From Burkholderiales bacterium (GTDB taxonomy: Bacteria; Pseudomonadota; Gammaproteobacteria; Burkholderiales; SG8-39), in NCBI GenBank assembly GCA_919902965.1, contig CAKKSJ010000069.1, positions 1 through 6,311 of the forward strand: a stretch of DNA of 6,311 bases, read 5' to 3'. Position numbers and translations under genes: made by a program. This document shows, one piece after another, positions 1 to 6,153 of the stretch. Each line of letters starts with the position of its first letter. The stretch's first letter is position 1. The notes beneath the pieces were generated by a model, which saw only the letters and a program-made list of their open reading frames with translations, was not told where the DNA came from and did not search any database.

Positions 1-917
1 TCGTGCAGAAAGTAGCGGTCATACAGGGTCTGCAGGCCGAGATAGCCGAATTTCAGGTCACCTGCGGCGTCCAGCGACTTGCCCAGGCGCACCAGGTCGA
101 ATTTGGCCAGCCGCTCGTCCAGCAACTCGGCAGCGATGCCACGCTTTACGAATTCCGGGAAATATTCAGCGTAGCGCTTGTTCATCTGCGCCTGGGGTAC
201 TTCTTCCCCCAGGATTTCGATACGGATGGTATTCAGTAATAGCCGCGCGGTGACGAAGCTGTAACCGGGATCCTTTTCTATCAGCGCGCGCGCCGACAGG
301 ATCGCCGACTTGCGAATTTCCTCTATCGGCACGCCGTCGTACAGGTTCTTAAGCGTTTCCTGAAAAATAATGTCCGGATCGACCGCCTCGCCCAGACCCG
401 CGCAGCATTCCTCGAGCAGGCTTTTCAGACCCGCAAGGTCGATCGGCCGCCTGACGCCGTTCTCCGTCACCTGCAGCGCCGGGGCGCTGCCCTTATCCTT
501 CTGCCTGGCCTGTTCGGCGCTGCGCGCCTTGGTGCGCTGTTCACGGTAAAGCACATAGGCTCGCGCGACTTCGTGCTCGCCGGAGCGCATCAGGGCCAGC
601 TCGACCTGGTCCTGGATGTCTTCAATATGGAAAGTGCCGCCGCCGGGCTGGCGCCGCGCCAGCGCGGCGACCACGCCTTCGGTAAGCGCGGCAACCAATT
701 CTCGAATGCGCGCCGATGCCGCACCTTGCCCGCCTTCGATCGCCAGGAACGCCTTGGTCATCGCGACCGAAATCTTGCCCGGGTCGAATCCGACCACGGA
801 ACCGTTGCGTCGGATGATGCGGTATTCAGGATGGATGGACTGGCTCACTGCGGATACTTCAGCAACACTGGCACCGGCCTTGGATGGCGATTTTTCGGAA
901 TCGGTGACAAGCTGCAT
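1..917 (-). CDS. nrdA: Ribonucleoside-diphosphate reductase, class Ia alpha subunit (N-terminal part)
   Basis: Catalytic large subunit of aerobic ribonucleotide reductase, a cytoplasmic enzyme that makes deoxyribonucleotides with the radical-bearing NrdB subunit. The frame is open from ATG 917-915 to the window edge: 305 codons plus two bases, so the 3' part, including the catalytic barrel, is missing. I translated it by hand. Residues about 32-128 form an ATP-cone (IIRRNGSVVGFDPGKI near the start, then GGGTFHIEDIQDQVELALM). Residues about 147-230 form a second, weaker ATP-cone that runs into the NrdA all-alpha domain (NLYDGVPIEEIRKSAILSAR, then TARLLL). The visible part ends in YDRYFLH. This two-cone layout matches my recollection of betaproteobacterial and Pseudomonas NrdA. 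ATG 917 is the first start after an in-frame TGA and has AGAGGA ten bases upstream. Control probably comes from the NrdR boxes and promoter at 996-1061. nrdB is not in the window. Confidence 0.95.
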   Translation of the reverse strand, partial: MQLVTDSEKSPSKAGASVAEVSAVSQSIHPEYRIIRRNGSVVGFDPGKISVAMTKAFLAIEGGQGAASARIRELVAALTEGVVAALARRQPGGGTFHIEDIQDQVELALMRSGEHEVARAYVLYREQRTKARSAEQARQKDKGSAPALQVTENGVRRPIDLAGLKSLLEECCAGLGEAVDPDIIFQETLKNLYDGVPIEEIRKSAILSARALIEKDPGYSFVTARLLLNTIRIEILGEEVPQAQMNKRYAEYFPEFVKRGIAAELLDERLAKFDLVRLGKSLDAAGDLKFGYLGLQTLYDRYFLH

Positions 918-927
918 ATACGCTTTT

Positions 928-933
928 TCCTCT
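928..933 (-). promoter_or_regulatory. Ribosome binding site of nrdA
   Basis: On the minus strand AGAGGA lies ten bases before ATG 917. It is a reasonable Shine-Dalgarno match and supports this start, which is also the only ATG between the in-frame stop and the conserved first ATP-cone. Confidence 0.6.
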
Positions 934-995
934 AGTCCAAGTGCACCAACCGCAGCATTTCAGTCGCTGATCTTATATTTTTATTTCGACTGCAA

Positions 996-1011
996 CCACA
1001 ATATATAGTAT
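996..1011 (-). promoter_or_regulatory. NrdR box, promoter-distal (strong match)
   Basis: The minus strand reads ATACTATATATTGTGG. Against the NrdR consensus as I remember it (acaCwAtATaTwGtgt) it agrees at 14 of 16 positions, including the whole central CTATATATTG core. NrdR is the zinc-ribbon/ATP-cone repressor of ribonucleotide reductase operons and binds paired boxes about three helical turns apart. The partner box sits 31 bp upstream, centre to centre. Relative to the predicted start near base 1026 this box lies at about +15 to +30, where bound NrdR would block transcription. Seen: motif and spacing. Inferred: binding. Confidence 0.8.
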
Positions 1012-1026
1012 CTCGTTACTACTTCG

Positions 1027-1042
1027 CAACTAATTTTAGTGA
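1027..1042 (-). promoter_or_regulatory. NrdR box, promoter-proximal (weaker match)
   Basis: The minus strand reads TCACTAAAATTAGTTG. It matches the remembered NrdR consensus at about 10 of 16 positions but keeps the outer half-sites, an inverted repeat CTAA-AA-TTAG. Its centre is exactly 31 bp from that of the stronger box, the usual face-of-helix spacing for NrdR pairs. It overlaps the predicted -10 element, so binding would occlude RNA polymerase. Alone it would be a weak call; the spacing makes it credible. Confidence 0.65.
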
Positions 1043-1061
1043 TGCGCTTTTGATTTTGCAA
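1033..1061 (-). promoter_or_regulatory. Sigma-70 promoter of nrdA
   Basis: On the minus strand TTGCAA (1061-1056) and TAAAAT (1038-1033) are separated by exactly 17 bases. Both are close to the sigma-70 consensus and lie in an AT-rich island within GC-rich surroundings. The predicted start is near base 1026, giving a 5' leader of about 108 bases. The -10 element lies inside the proximal NrdR box. A second possible promoter, TTGCGA at 1029-1024 with a TATA-like block inside the distal box, cannot be excluded. Confidence 0.6.
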
Positions 1062-1165
1062 GAAGTTTTTACAAATTTATGTTCGCGCGCAACATGGGCG
1101 CAAAAATACCGAGTCGCGACGCGCCGCGTTGCAGAGAGTTCGCGCTGAGAAAATTGCAATATGTG

Positions 1166-1196
1166 CTTGGCGCCGCCGGCGTTGCGGCGGCGCAAG
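1166..1196 (-). terminator. Candidate terminator hairpin downstream of ampD
   Basis: The interval forms a 12-bp stem with one unpaired base (1170) and a six-base loop (1179-1184). The arms 1166-1178 and 1185-1196 pair as CTTG/CAAG at the base and CGCCGCCG/CGGCGGCG above. It begins 24 bases beyond the ampD stop on the minus strand. The U-tract is poor: the first run of four T on the minus strand comes about ten bases after the stem. It is therefore either a weak intrinsic terminator or a 3'-end stabilising structure. It would separate the pil/ampD unit from the nrdA promoter. Confidence 0.5.
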
Positions 1197-1220
1197 ATAA
1201 CTCGCCGCGCGCTCCGGGTC

Positions 1221-1760
1221 CTAGTATTCGATCGAACTGCGCAAGCGAATCCAATCGAAGCTGGGACCGGGATCGGTCTTGCGCTCGGGCGCGATGTCGC
1301 TGTGGCCGACGATGTCGGCGATGGGGTAAGTAGAGCGCAGTACGCGTGCGAGTTCTGCCAGCACGCGGTACTGCGCATCGGCGAAGGGCAGGTTGTCCGC
1401 GCCCTCAAGTTCGATTCCAATCGAAAAATCATTGCAGGCGCTGCGCCCGTGCCAGGCGGAAACCCCGGCGTGCCAGGCGCGCTCCGTGCAGGGCACGAAT
1501 TGCAGCAGTTCGCCGCTACGGCGAATGAGAAAGTGCGTCGACACACGCACGCCCGACAGCGTCCGATAGTAGGGATGGGCGGCGTAGTCCAGCGCGTTGG
1601 TGAACAAGCGCTCGATGCCGTCGCCGCCGAATTCCCCCGGCGGCAGGCTGATATTGTGGATCACCAGCAGCGTGATCGCGACACCCGGCGGTCGTTCGTC
1701 GCAGTTGCCCGAGGCTAGGTAACGCGCTGCGTCGACGCGCCCGCTGGAATCGACGATCAT
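1221..1760 (-). CDS. ampD: 1,6-anhydro-N-acetylmuramyl-L-alanine amidase AmpD
   Basis: Cytoplasmic zinc amidase that removes the stem peptide from 1,6-anhydro-muramyl peptides during peptidoglycan recycling. In organisms with an inducible AmpC beta-lactamase its loss raises the AmpR inducer pool. The 179-residue product is of normal AmpD length and has no signal peptide. It belongs to the Amidase_2 family. The zinc ligands expected from characterised AmpD are present as His35 (VIHNISLPPG), His153 (VGHSDIAPERKTDPG) and Asp163, and the catalytic pair as Glu117 (IGIELEG) and Lys161. ATG 1760 is chosen because it overlaps the pilR stop in ATGA and places His35 where the family has it. The frame stays open far upstream, but that part lies inside pilR and looks like a shadow. 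No good Shine-Dalgarno is seen, consistent with coupled translation. It is the last gene of the pil unit. Confidence 0.95.
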   Translation of the reverse strand: MIVDSSGRVDAARYLASGNCDERPPGVAITLLVIHNISLPPGEFGGDGIERLFTNALDYAAHPYYRTLSGVRVSTHFLIRRSGELLQFVPCTERAWHAGVSAWHGRSACNDFSIGIELEGADNLPFADAQYRVLAELARVLRSTYPIADIVGHSDIAPERKTDPGPSFDWIRLRSSIEY

Positions 1761-3121
1761 GGCCGCGGTTCGTTGATTCCCAGCCGCTCCATGCGGTAGC
1801 GCAGGGCGCGAAAGGTGATGCCGAGGAGCCTGGCCGCCGCGGTGCGATTGAAACGCGTCATGCCCAGCGCTTCGAGTATGGCCTCGCGCTCTATGCGGTC
1901 GAGGTAGTCCTGCAGCGGCCATTTCCCGCTGCTGGGCGCGTCGCCCGTCTGCCGCGCCGGCGTGAGGCGCAGATCGCCGGGCTCGATTTCCCCGCCGCCG
2001 CACAGCGCCACGGCACGTTCCAGAATATTTTCCAGCTCGCGCACATTGCCGGGGAAATCGTATCCGACAAGTGCCGCCTGCGCCGTTGCGGAAAGGCGCA
2101 ATGCCTGACCGCCGGAACCGGCCAGGCGCAGGAGCATGGATTGCGCCAGCGTCAATATGTCTTCGCTGCACTCCCTCAGGGGCGGCATTTTCAGTTCGAT
2201 CACGTTTAGACGGAAGTACAGATCCTGGCGGAACCGCCCCGACTCGACCAGCGCGGCGAGATTCTGATGGGTGGCGCAAATCATGCGTACATCCACCGCA
2301 TCCTCGCTTGTGGCACCCACCTTGCGCACGCGCTTCTCCTGGATGGCGCGCAACAGCTTGACTTGCATGACGAGGGGCAAATCGGCCACCTCGTCAAGGA
2401 ACAGCGTGCCGCGGTGCGCTACCTGGAAGAAGCCATCGCGGTCGGCCTCCGCCCCGGTGAACGCGCCTTTCTTGTAACCGAAGAACTCGCTCTCCATCAG
2501 ATTTTCCGGAATCGCGCCGCAGTTCACCGGGACGAAGCGCTGGTCGTTGCGCGCACCCTGGTCGTGTATCAGGCGCGCCGCCAATTCCTTGCCGCTGCCG
2601 GATTCTCCACCGATGTAGACCGGCGCCTGGCTGCGCGCGAGCTTATGGATCATCTCCTTGGCCTGGCGCACGGCCGGCGATTCGCCCAGCAGTTGCAGGT
2701 GCGCGGGTTTCGCTGCGGACTGGTGTTGCGGTAGTCTGAGCGCCGATTTCACCAGGGTACGCAGATCTTCGAGCGACACCGGCTTGGACAGGTAGTCGAA
2801 AGCGCCAGCCTTGAGCGCGGCAACCGCATTCTCCGCGCTGCCGTAGGCGGTAATTACCGCCACCGGAAGATCGCCGCAATGCTCGCTGATGTGGCGCACC
2901 AGATCGAGGCCCTCTCCATCGGGCAGGCGCATGTCGGTCAGGCATAGATCGAAGCGCCGCGCTTTGAGCAGATCCTTGGCAACGGACACGCCGGCCGCGG
3001 ATTCCACCACCAATCCCATGCGCAACAGGGTCAACTCGAGCAATTCGCGGATATCCGCCTCGTCATCCACCACCAGGACTGCGGCAGCGACCGGCTCGCC
3101 TCTGCGTTCGGCACGCTTCAT
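1757..3121 (-). CDS. pilR: Type IV pilus sigma-54-dependent response regulator PilR
   Basis: NtrC-family activator that, phosphorylated by PilS, drives sigma-54 transcription of the major pilin gene. The 454-residue product has three parts. The receiver domain is at about 14-130, with the acidic pair Asp19/Asp20, phosphoacceptor Asp63 (LTDMRLPDG), Thr91 and Lys113. The AAA+ domain is at about 144-375, with Walker A GESGSGKE (Lys178), the sigma-54 contact loop GAFTGA (219-224) and Walker B TLFLDE (239-244). A Fis-type helix-turn-helix occupies the last 45 or so residues (NRTAAARLLGITFRALRYRM). All key residues are intact. ATG 3121 is preferred over GTG 3139: it overlaps the pilS stop in ATGA and has GGGAG nine bases upstream. 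Assignment as PilR, not another NtrC-like protein, rests on the adjacent six-helix PilS-type kinase. Confidence 0.93.
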   Translation of the reverse strand: MKRAERRGEPVAAAVLVVDDEADIRELLELTLLRMGLVVESAAGVSVAKDLLKARRFDLCLTDMRLPDGEGLDLVRHISEHCGDLPVAVITAYGSAENAVAALKAGAFDYLSKPVSLEDLRTLVKSALRLPQHQSAAKPAHLQLLGESPAVRQAKEMIHKLARSQAPVYIGGESGSGKELAARLIHDQGARNDQRFVPVNCGAIPENLMESEFFGYKKGAFTGAEADRDGFFQVAHRGTLFLDEVADLPLVMQVKLLRAIQEKRVRKVGATSEDAVDVRMICATHQNLAALVESGRFRQDLYFRLNVIELKMPPLRECSEDILTLAQSMLLRLAGSGGQALRLSATAQAALVGYDFPGNVRELENILERAVALCGGGEIEPGDLRLTPARQTGDAPSSGKWPLQDYLDRIEREAILEALGMTRFNRTAAARLLGITFRALRYRMERLGINEPRP

Positions 3122-4707
3122 GCCGGCCGGCTCCCGCACAGGATGCGGAAATCCGCCCCGCCTTCGTCCCCCGGCGACGCGACATACTCAAGGATGGCGG
3201 AATTTGCCGCGCACATCTCGCGCGCGATATACAGGCCGAGGCCGGTGCCGCTGCTGTACGTGGTAAAGAAGGGTTCGAACAATTGCTGCCGCAGGTGCGT
3301 AGGCACGCCCTCGCCGTCGTCGATCACGTCCAATTCTACCCGATTCGCGCGGCGGCTAACCACCAGGCGCACGCTCGCCTCGCCCTGGCGCGAGTGGCGC
3401 CAGGCATTGCGCAGAAGGTTCCACAACACCTGCTGCAGATGCACCCGGTCAAACACGATTTCACTCTCTTCGTTCACCAGCAGCGCAAAGCTTGATCCCG
3501 GGACGCGCTCGTTCTGCGCAAACTCGTCGATGAAGGAAGGCAGAAAAGCCGCCAGGCCGATGGTCTCCGCATGCACCCGGTCGCGCCGCGTCAATTCAAG
3601 CACGTCGCGTACCATGCGATCCAGGCGTTTGGAGTTGTCCTGAATGATGTGCAGCAGGCGCTCCTGCGACGGACCCCGCTGCTCTTCGAGCAGCAACTCG
3701 CTCGCATGGCTGATTGCCGAAAGCGGATTGCGGATCTCATGCGCAATATTGGCGGTGAGCCTTCCGAGCGCAGCCAGCTTCAGCTGCTGCGCCTGCTCCT
3801 GCAGCCGCGACAGGTCCTCGAGGAACACCAGGGAGATACTGCCGCCTCCGGCGCCGGCCTCGACAAAGCGCGCGCGCGCCAGCTTGCCGCTTCCTGGCAG
3901 CAGCAGGGTTTCCGCCGCGCCGCCGCCGTCGTCGCGCCAGCGCGCGAGGGCGCGCGCGATCTCGGGCGAGCAGTGTTCGATCTGGTCGAGTTCGGGTACC
4001 GGAAAACCCAGCAGCAGCGAGACCTGCGGATTGTGCTGGCGCACCAGGCCGTTGCCATCGACGACCAGTACCGCGTCCTGCATGTCCTGGATTACCAGCT
4101 GGCTAATGCGCAGCTGATTGCTTAGATCGACCGAGCGCTGGCGCATCACCCGTTCCTGACGGATGACCCGACGCGCCAGTTGATTGGTAATTAACGCCGT
4201 GGCGAAATAGCCGATGGACAACAAACCCGGTTGCACGAAATGGGCTTCGCTGCGATCGAGACTGAGCACCCAGTACGCCTGCTCCAGCAGAATCGCGATA
4301 GACGCAAGCGCGGCATAGAACAACATCAGCGCCCCGCGGCTCACCAGCGCCGCGGCCGCCAGCGATATCAGCAGCATCACGCCAAGGCCGCTCTTGAAAC
4401 CGTCGCTGGCATTCATCAGCAGCACCGTTGCAACGATGTCTGCGATGACATGCATGCTCAGCTGAAAATTGAAATTACGGCGGATTCTTTCCAGCGTCAC
4501 CTGAAACGCGACAGCCAGCAGCAGATAGGCCGTGCTGACATACTTGAACTGCGCAAGGTTGTGACTGCCGAAATTGAGGCTGTCGCCGAAAATCGTGACC
4601 GCGGCCAGGAACACCGCGGCGAGCAGGAGCCGGTAAATGTTGAAAAAACGCAGCGAAACCCAGAACGAGTCCGGCTGTGTGTCAGCTGCAGATTGCCAGA
4701 GTGCCAT
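3118..4707 (-). CDS. pilS: Type IV pilus sensor histidine kinase PilS
   Basis: Inner-membrane sensor kinase that phosphorylates PilR; in Pseudomonas PilS senses pilin in the membrane. The 529-residue product has six probable transmembrane helices at about 24-41, 57-72, 84-100, 108-123, 126-148 and 160-178, with almost no periplasmic domain, as typical of PilS. A PAS-like domain follows at about 195-300 (MQDAVLVVDGNGLVRQHNP). The HisKA domain carries the H-box IAHEIRNPL with phospho-His323. The ATPase domain shows the N-box (WNLLRNAWRHS), the G1 motif DDGEGVP and the G2 motif GTGLGLYIARE. All catalytic motifs are intact. The start is ATG 4707, 12 bases after the stop of the small zinc-ribbon gene; no strong Shine-Dalgarno is evident, so reinitiation from that gene is plausible. 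The stop overlaps the pilR start. Confidence 0.94.
   Translation of the reverse strand: MALWQSAADTQPDSFWVSLRFFNIYRLLLAAVFLAAVTIFGDSLNFGSHNLAQFKYVSTAYLLLAVAFQVTLERIRRNFNFQLSMHVIADIVATVLLMNASDGFKSGLGVMLLISLAAAALVSRGALMLFYAALASIAILLEQAYWVLSLDRSEAHFVQPGLLSIGYFATALITNQLARRVIRQERVMRQRSVDLSNQLRISQLVIQDMQDAVLVVDGNGLVRQHNPQVSLLLGFPVPELDQIEHCSPEIARALARWRDDGGGAAETLLLPGSGKLARARFVEAGAGGGSISLVFLEDLSRLQEQAQQLKLAALGRLTANIAHEIRNPLSAISHASELLLEEQRGPSQERLLHIIQDNSKRLDRMVRDVLELTRRDRVHAETIGLAAFLPSFIDEFAQNERVPGSSFALLVNEESEIVFDRVHLQQVLWNLLRNAWRHSRQGEASVRLVVSRRANRVELDVIDDGEGVPTHLRQQLFEPFFTTYSSGTGLGLYIAREMCAANSAILEYVASPGDEGGADFRILCGSRPA
3131..3135 (-). promoter_or_regulatory. Ribosome binding site deciding the pilR start
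   Basis: GGGAG on the minus strand lies nine bases before ATG 3121, inside the end of pilS. Together with the ATGA overlap it favours 3121 over the in-frame GTG at 3139. Confidence 0.55.
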
Positions 4708-4719
4708 CCCTAATCGGCG

Positions 4720-4935
4720 CTAACCCGCCAGTCGGCGGTGCTCGTCGCTGCAAAAGAACCGCTTGCCTACGCAAACCGCCTCGCTTTTCGGGAGATAGAG
4801 GCCGCAATGATCGCAGTTGACCATCTGTTCGGGTGCCGCCTCGGGCGTGTCGCCGGAGGCATCCTTGCGCCGGAAGCCTTTCGCCAGCCACCACACGACT
4901 GCTATGACGAGAACCAGCAATAGATATTTATTCAA
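4720..4935 (-). CDS. Small membrane-anchored zinc-ribbon-like protein (PP0621 type)
   Basis: A 71-residue protein of unknown function. Residues 4-18 form one hydrophobic helix (YLLLVLVIAVVWWLA), followed by a basic patch (KGFRRK) that should orient the rest to the cytoplasm. The C-terminal half has Cys41-X2-Cys44, Cys55, Cys62 and His66 (VNCDHCGLYLPKSEAV, then FFCSDEHRRL), a likely zinc-binding knuckle pair. It resembles what I remember as the PP0621 family, small proteins often found beside pilS in betaproteobacteria; no search was run. The start is TTG 4935: an in-frame TAG lies only five codons upstream and no ATG or GTG precedes the helix. A second TTG five codons later is the alternative. 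It sits 32 bases after the response regulator and 12 before pilS, so co-expression with PilS is likely. Shine-Dalgarno support is weak. Confidence 0.85.
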   Translation of the reverse strand: MNKYLLLVLVIAVVWWLAKGFRRKDASGDTPEAAPEQMVNCDHCGLYLPKSEAVCVGKRFFCSDEHRRLAG

Positions 4936-4967
4936 GTCGGGTCTTGGCTAGCTGGCGTCGCGCCTAA

Positions 4968-5684
4968 TCACGCGCGCTGCCGCGCCTCCACTGCGACCCG
5001 TTCGAGCCGATAGCCGTGCTGATAGACCGCGGATAAGCGCCATCCGCGTTCCGGCGTCAGCTGAAGCTTGCCGCGAATGCGGCTTACATGCGTGTCGACG
5101 GTGCGCGTGTTGATATCCGCCGACTGTCCCCAGACCGCTTCCAGAATGTGGCCGCGCGAAAGCAAGCGGCCGATGTTGCGCAGCAGAAACAAGGCGAGCT
5201 CGTAGTCTTTTTGGGTCATCGCCACCTCCGTGCCGTCCAGTTTGACCTGGCGGCTGGGACAATCGATGATCAGTGGCCCGAATTCGAGCAGGCCTTCGTC
5301 CGGTTTCTGCCTCTGGCGCGCACGCCGTCCCAGCGCGTCTATGCGCGCAAGCAGCTCGAGTTTTCCCAGGGGTTTGATCATATAGTCATCGGCGCCGCTG
5401 GACAGCGCGTGAACGATGTCCTCCTCGCGCTGGCGCGCCGTGACAAACAGTACCGGTACCGGTTCGGCGATATTTGCCCTGATCCAGATCAGCACATCCG
5501 CACCGGACATCCCCGGCACTTCCCAGTCAAGCAGGAACATATCGAAGGTTTCGCGCTGGGCTTCGCGCACCAGGTCTTTGCCCAGCAGATAAGCATGGCA
5601 ACCGTGCCCGGCGGCCGTCAACCAGGCGCACACCAAGTCCGCTTGATCCTGTTCGTCTTCCAGCAAAGCGATACGCATGGTCAT
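4968..5684 (-). CDS. OmpR/PhoB-family response regulator
   Basis: DNA-binding response regulator of 238 residues. The receiver domain (about 3-120) has acidic Glu9/Asp10, phosphoacceptor Asp53 (FLLDWEVPGMSG), Thr82 (VLFVTAR) and Lys104 (ADDYMIKPL), so phosphorylation should be possible. The winged-helix effector (about 135-230) has the recognition-helix region NTRTVDTHVSRIRGKL and the C-terminal hairpin YQHGYRLE, as in OmpR/PhoB. No histidine kinase adjoins it; instead an HPt protein lies 51 bases upstream, suggesting phosphate arrives by a multistep relay. It could alternatively act with PilS, but PilR already fills that role. Two starts are possible, ATG 5684 and ATG 5678; AGGA lies four bases before the first and ten before the second. 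The target genes cannot be read from the sequence. Confidence 0.93.
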   Translation of the reverse strand: MTMRIALLEDEQDQADLVCAWLTAAGHGCHAYLLGKDLVREAQRETFDMFLLDWEVPGMSGADVLIWIRANIAEPVPVLFVTARQREEDIVHALSSGADDYMIKPLGKLELLARIDALGRRARQRQKPDEGLLEFGPLIIDCPSRQVKLDGTEVAMTQKDYELALFLLRNIGRLLSRGHILEAVWGQSADINTRTVDTHVSRIRGKLQLTPERGWRLSAVYQHGYRLERVAVEARQRA

Positions 5685-5735
5685 CGGTTCCTAAGTGCTG
5701 ATGATCGATGCTTGCCGCGCAAACCTGCCCCGGTA

Positions 5736-6065
5736 TTATCCACTGCCCGGCGCGCCTTGCCCATCGTCAGCCTTGATTTCGATACGCGCAAGATACGCCT
5801 CCAGGCTCGCCGCCAGCTTAGCGATGACAGCCGCGTCGCGCCGCTGCGCCCCCTCTTCCATCGCGGCACCCAGCCGCGAAATCTCGGGAAAACCGTAGGC
5901 GCCGCCGGCGCCTTTCATTGCATGCGCCGCGGCGCGTACTGCTTCAAAATCGTCCCCGGCCAGCGCCGCGCGGATCTTGCCGACATCGGCCGCCCGATTG
6001 CCCAGAAAACGCGGCACCAGCGCTGCGACGTCCGCGTCCACAGAAATAATGAGCTTGTCGGACAT
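5736..6065 (-). CDS. Single-domain histidine phosphotransfer (HPt) protein
   Basis: Cytoplasmic phosphorelay intermediate of 109 residues that would pass a phosphoryl group between receiver domains. The HPt signature is clear: AAAHAMKGAGGAYGF with phospho-acceptor His48 in the HxxKG motif, in an almost wholly alpha-helical sequence. Residues 96-109 form a flexible-looking tail rich in Gly, Asp and Pro. It is the first gene of the minus-strand unit, directly ahead of an OmpR-type regulator. ATG 6065 has a very strong ribosome site, AGGAGG, three bases upstream. HPt proteins usually serve a hybrid kinase; none is complete in this window. The divergent membrane protein starting at 6163 is a candidate partner by position only. 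Confidence 0.9.
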   Translation of the reverse strand: MSDKLIISVDADVAALVPRFLGNRAADVGKIRAALAGDDFEAVRAAAHAMKGAGGAYGFPEISRLGAAMEEGAQRRDAAVIAKLAASLEAYLARIEIKADDGQGAPGSG

Positions 6066-6068
6066 ACG

Positions 6069-6089
6069 CCTCCTGTGTTTATTCTAGCA
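6069..6089 (-). promoter_or_regulatory. Ribosome site and possible extended -10 promoter of the HPt gene
   Basis: On the minus strand TGCTAGAAT (6089-6081) fits an extended -10 element (TGn plus a near-consensus hexamer), with no convincing -35. AGGAGG follows at 6074-6069, three bases before ATG 6065. If this -10 is used, transcription would start near 6074 and the leader would be only about nine bases, beginning at the ribosome site. The ribosome site is firm; the promoter is tentative. Confidence 0.4.
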
Positions 6090-6124
6090 GACCGCCGCGT
6101 TTTCCGGCCCCGGCACCGCGATAT

Positions 6125-6153
6125 TTGACGCTGCCAGCGAAAAGTACCATGCT
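6125..6153 (+). promoter_or_regulatory. Possible promoter of the divergent gene
   Basis: TTGACG (6125-6130) is a near-perfect -35. Seventeen bases on, CATGCT (6148-6153) matches the -10 consensus at only three positions. It would put the transcript start about three bases before ATG 6163, that is, a nearly leaderless message, consistent with the absence of a Shine-Dalgarno there. Weak call. Confidence 0.3.

Larger units (their letters stand above)
918..1220. other. Intergenic region between ampD and nrdA
   Basis: This 303-base gap separates two genes on the same strand. Its left half (918-1080) is markedly AT-rich and holds the nrdA leader, two NrdR boxes and promoter. Its right end holds the ampD-proximal hairpin at 1166-1196. 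Between them, 1081-1160 contains only short palindromes (GTCGCGAC at 1113-1120, ATTGCAAT at 1153-1160), to which I assign no function. I found no small gene with a credible start and ribosome binding site here. Confidence 0.7.

Noticed and set aside
869..883. Sigma-54-like TGGCAC-N5-TTGG on the plus strand inside nrdA
   Set aside because: The essential GC of the -12 element is GG here, and it would transcribe antisense from within the nrdA coding start.
573..1008. Two plus-strand open frames of 120 and 130 codons (573-935 and 616-1008)
   Set aside because: They overlap the conserved ATP-cone coding sequence of nrdA on the opposite strand and have no ribosome sites or recognisable domains.
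1019..1546. A 175-codon minus-strand frame overlapping the end of ampD and the intergenic region
   Set aside because: It is out of frame with AmpD, whose zinc ligands and catalytic residues lie in the same bases, and its C-terminal part runs through the nrdA promoter and NrdR sites.
1761..2279. Upstream in-frame extension of ampD by about 173 residues
   Set aside because: The extension is inside pilR in another frame, is Arg/Ala/Gly-rich shadow sequence, and AmpD is of normal length when started at 1760.
2267..2734. A 155-codon plus-strand frame opposite pilR
   Set aside because: It mirrors the conserved AAA+ domain; no ribosome site or domain supports it, despite the nearby sigma-54-like motif.
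3122..3139. GTG 3139 as the pilR start, adding six residues
   Set aside because: ATG 3121 has a spaced GGGAG and an ATGA overlap with pilS, the same arrangement as pilR-ampD; the six extra residues add nothing to the receiver domain.
5088..6128. A 346-codon open frame on the plus strand opposite the HPt and response-regulator genes
   Set aside because: It lies wholly antisense to two genes with clear catalytic motifs, its translation shows no recognisable domain, and long antisense frames are expected in GC-rich genes.
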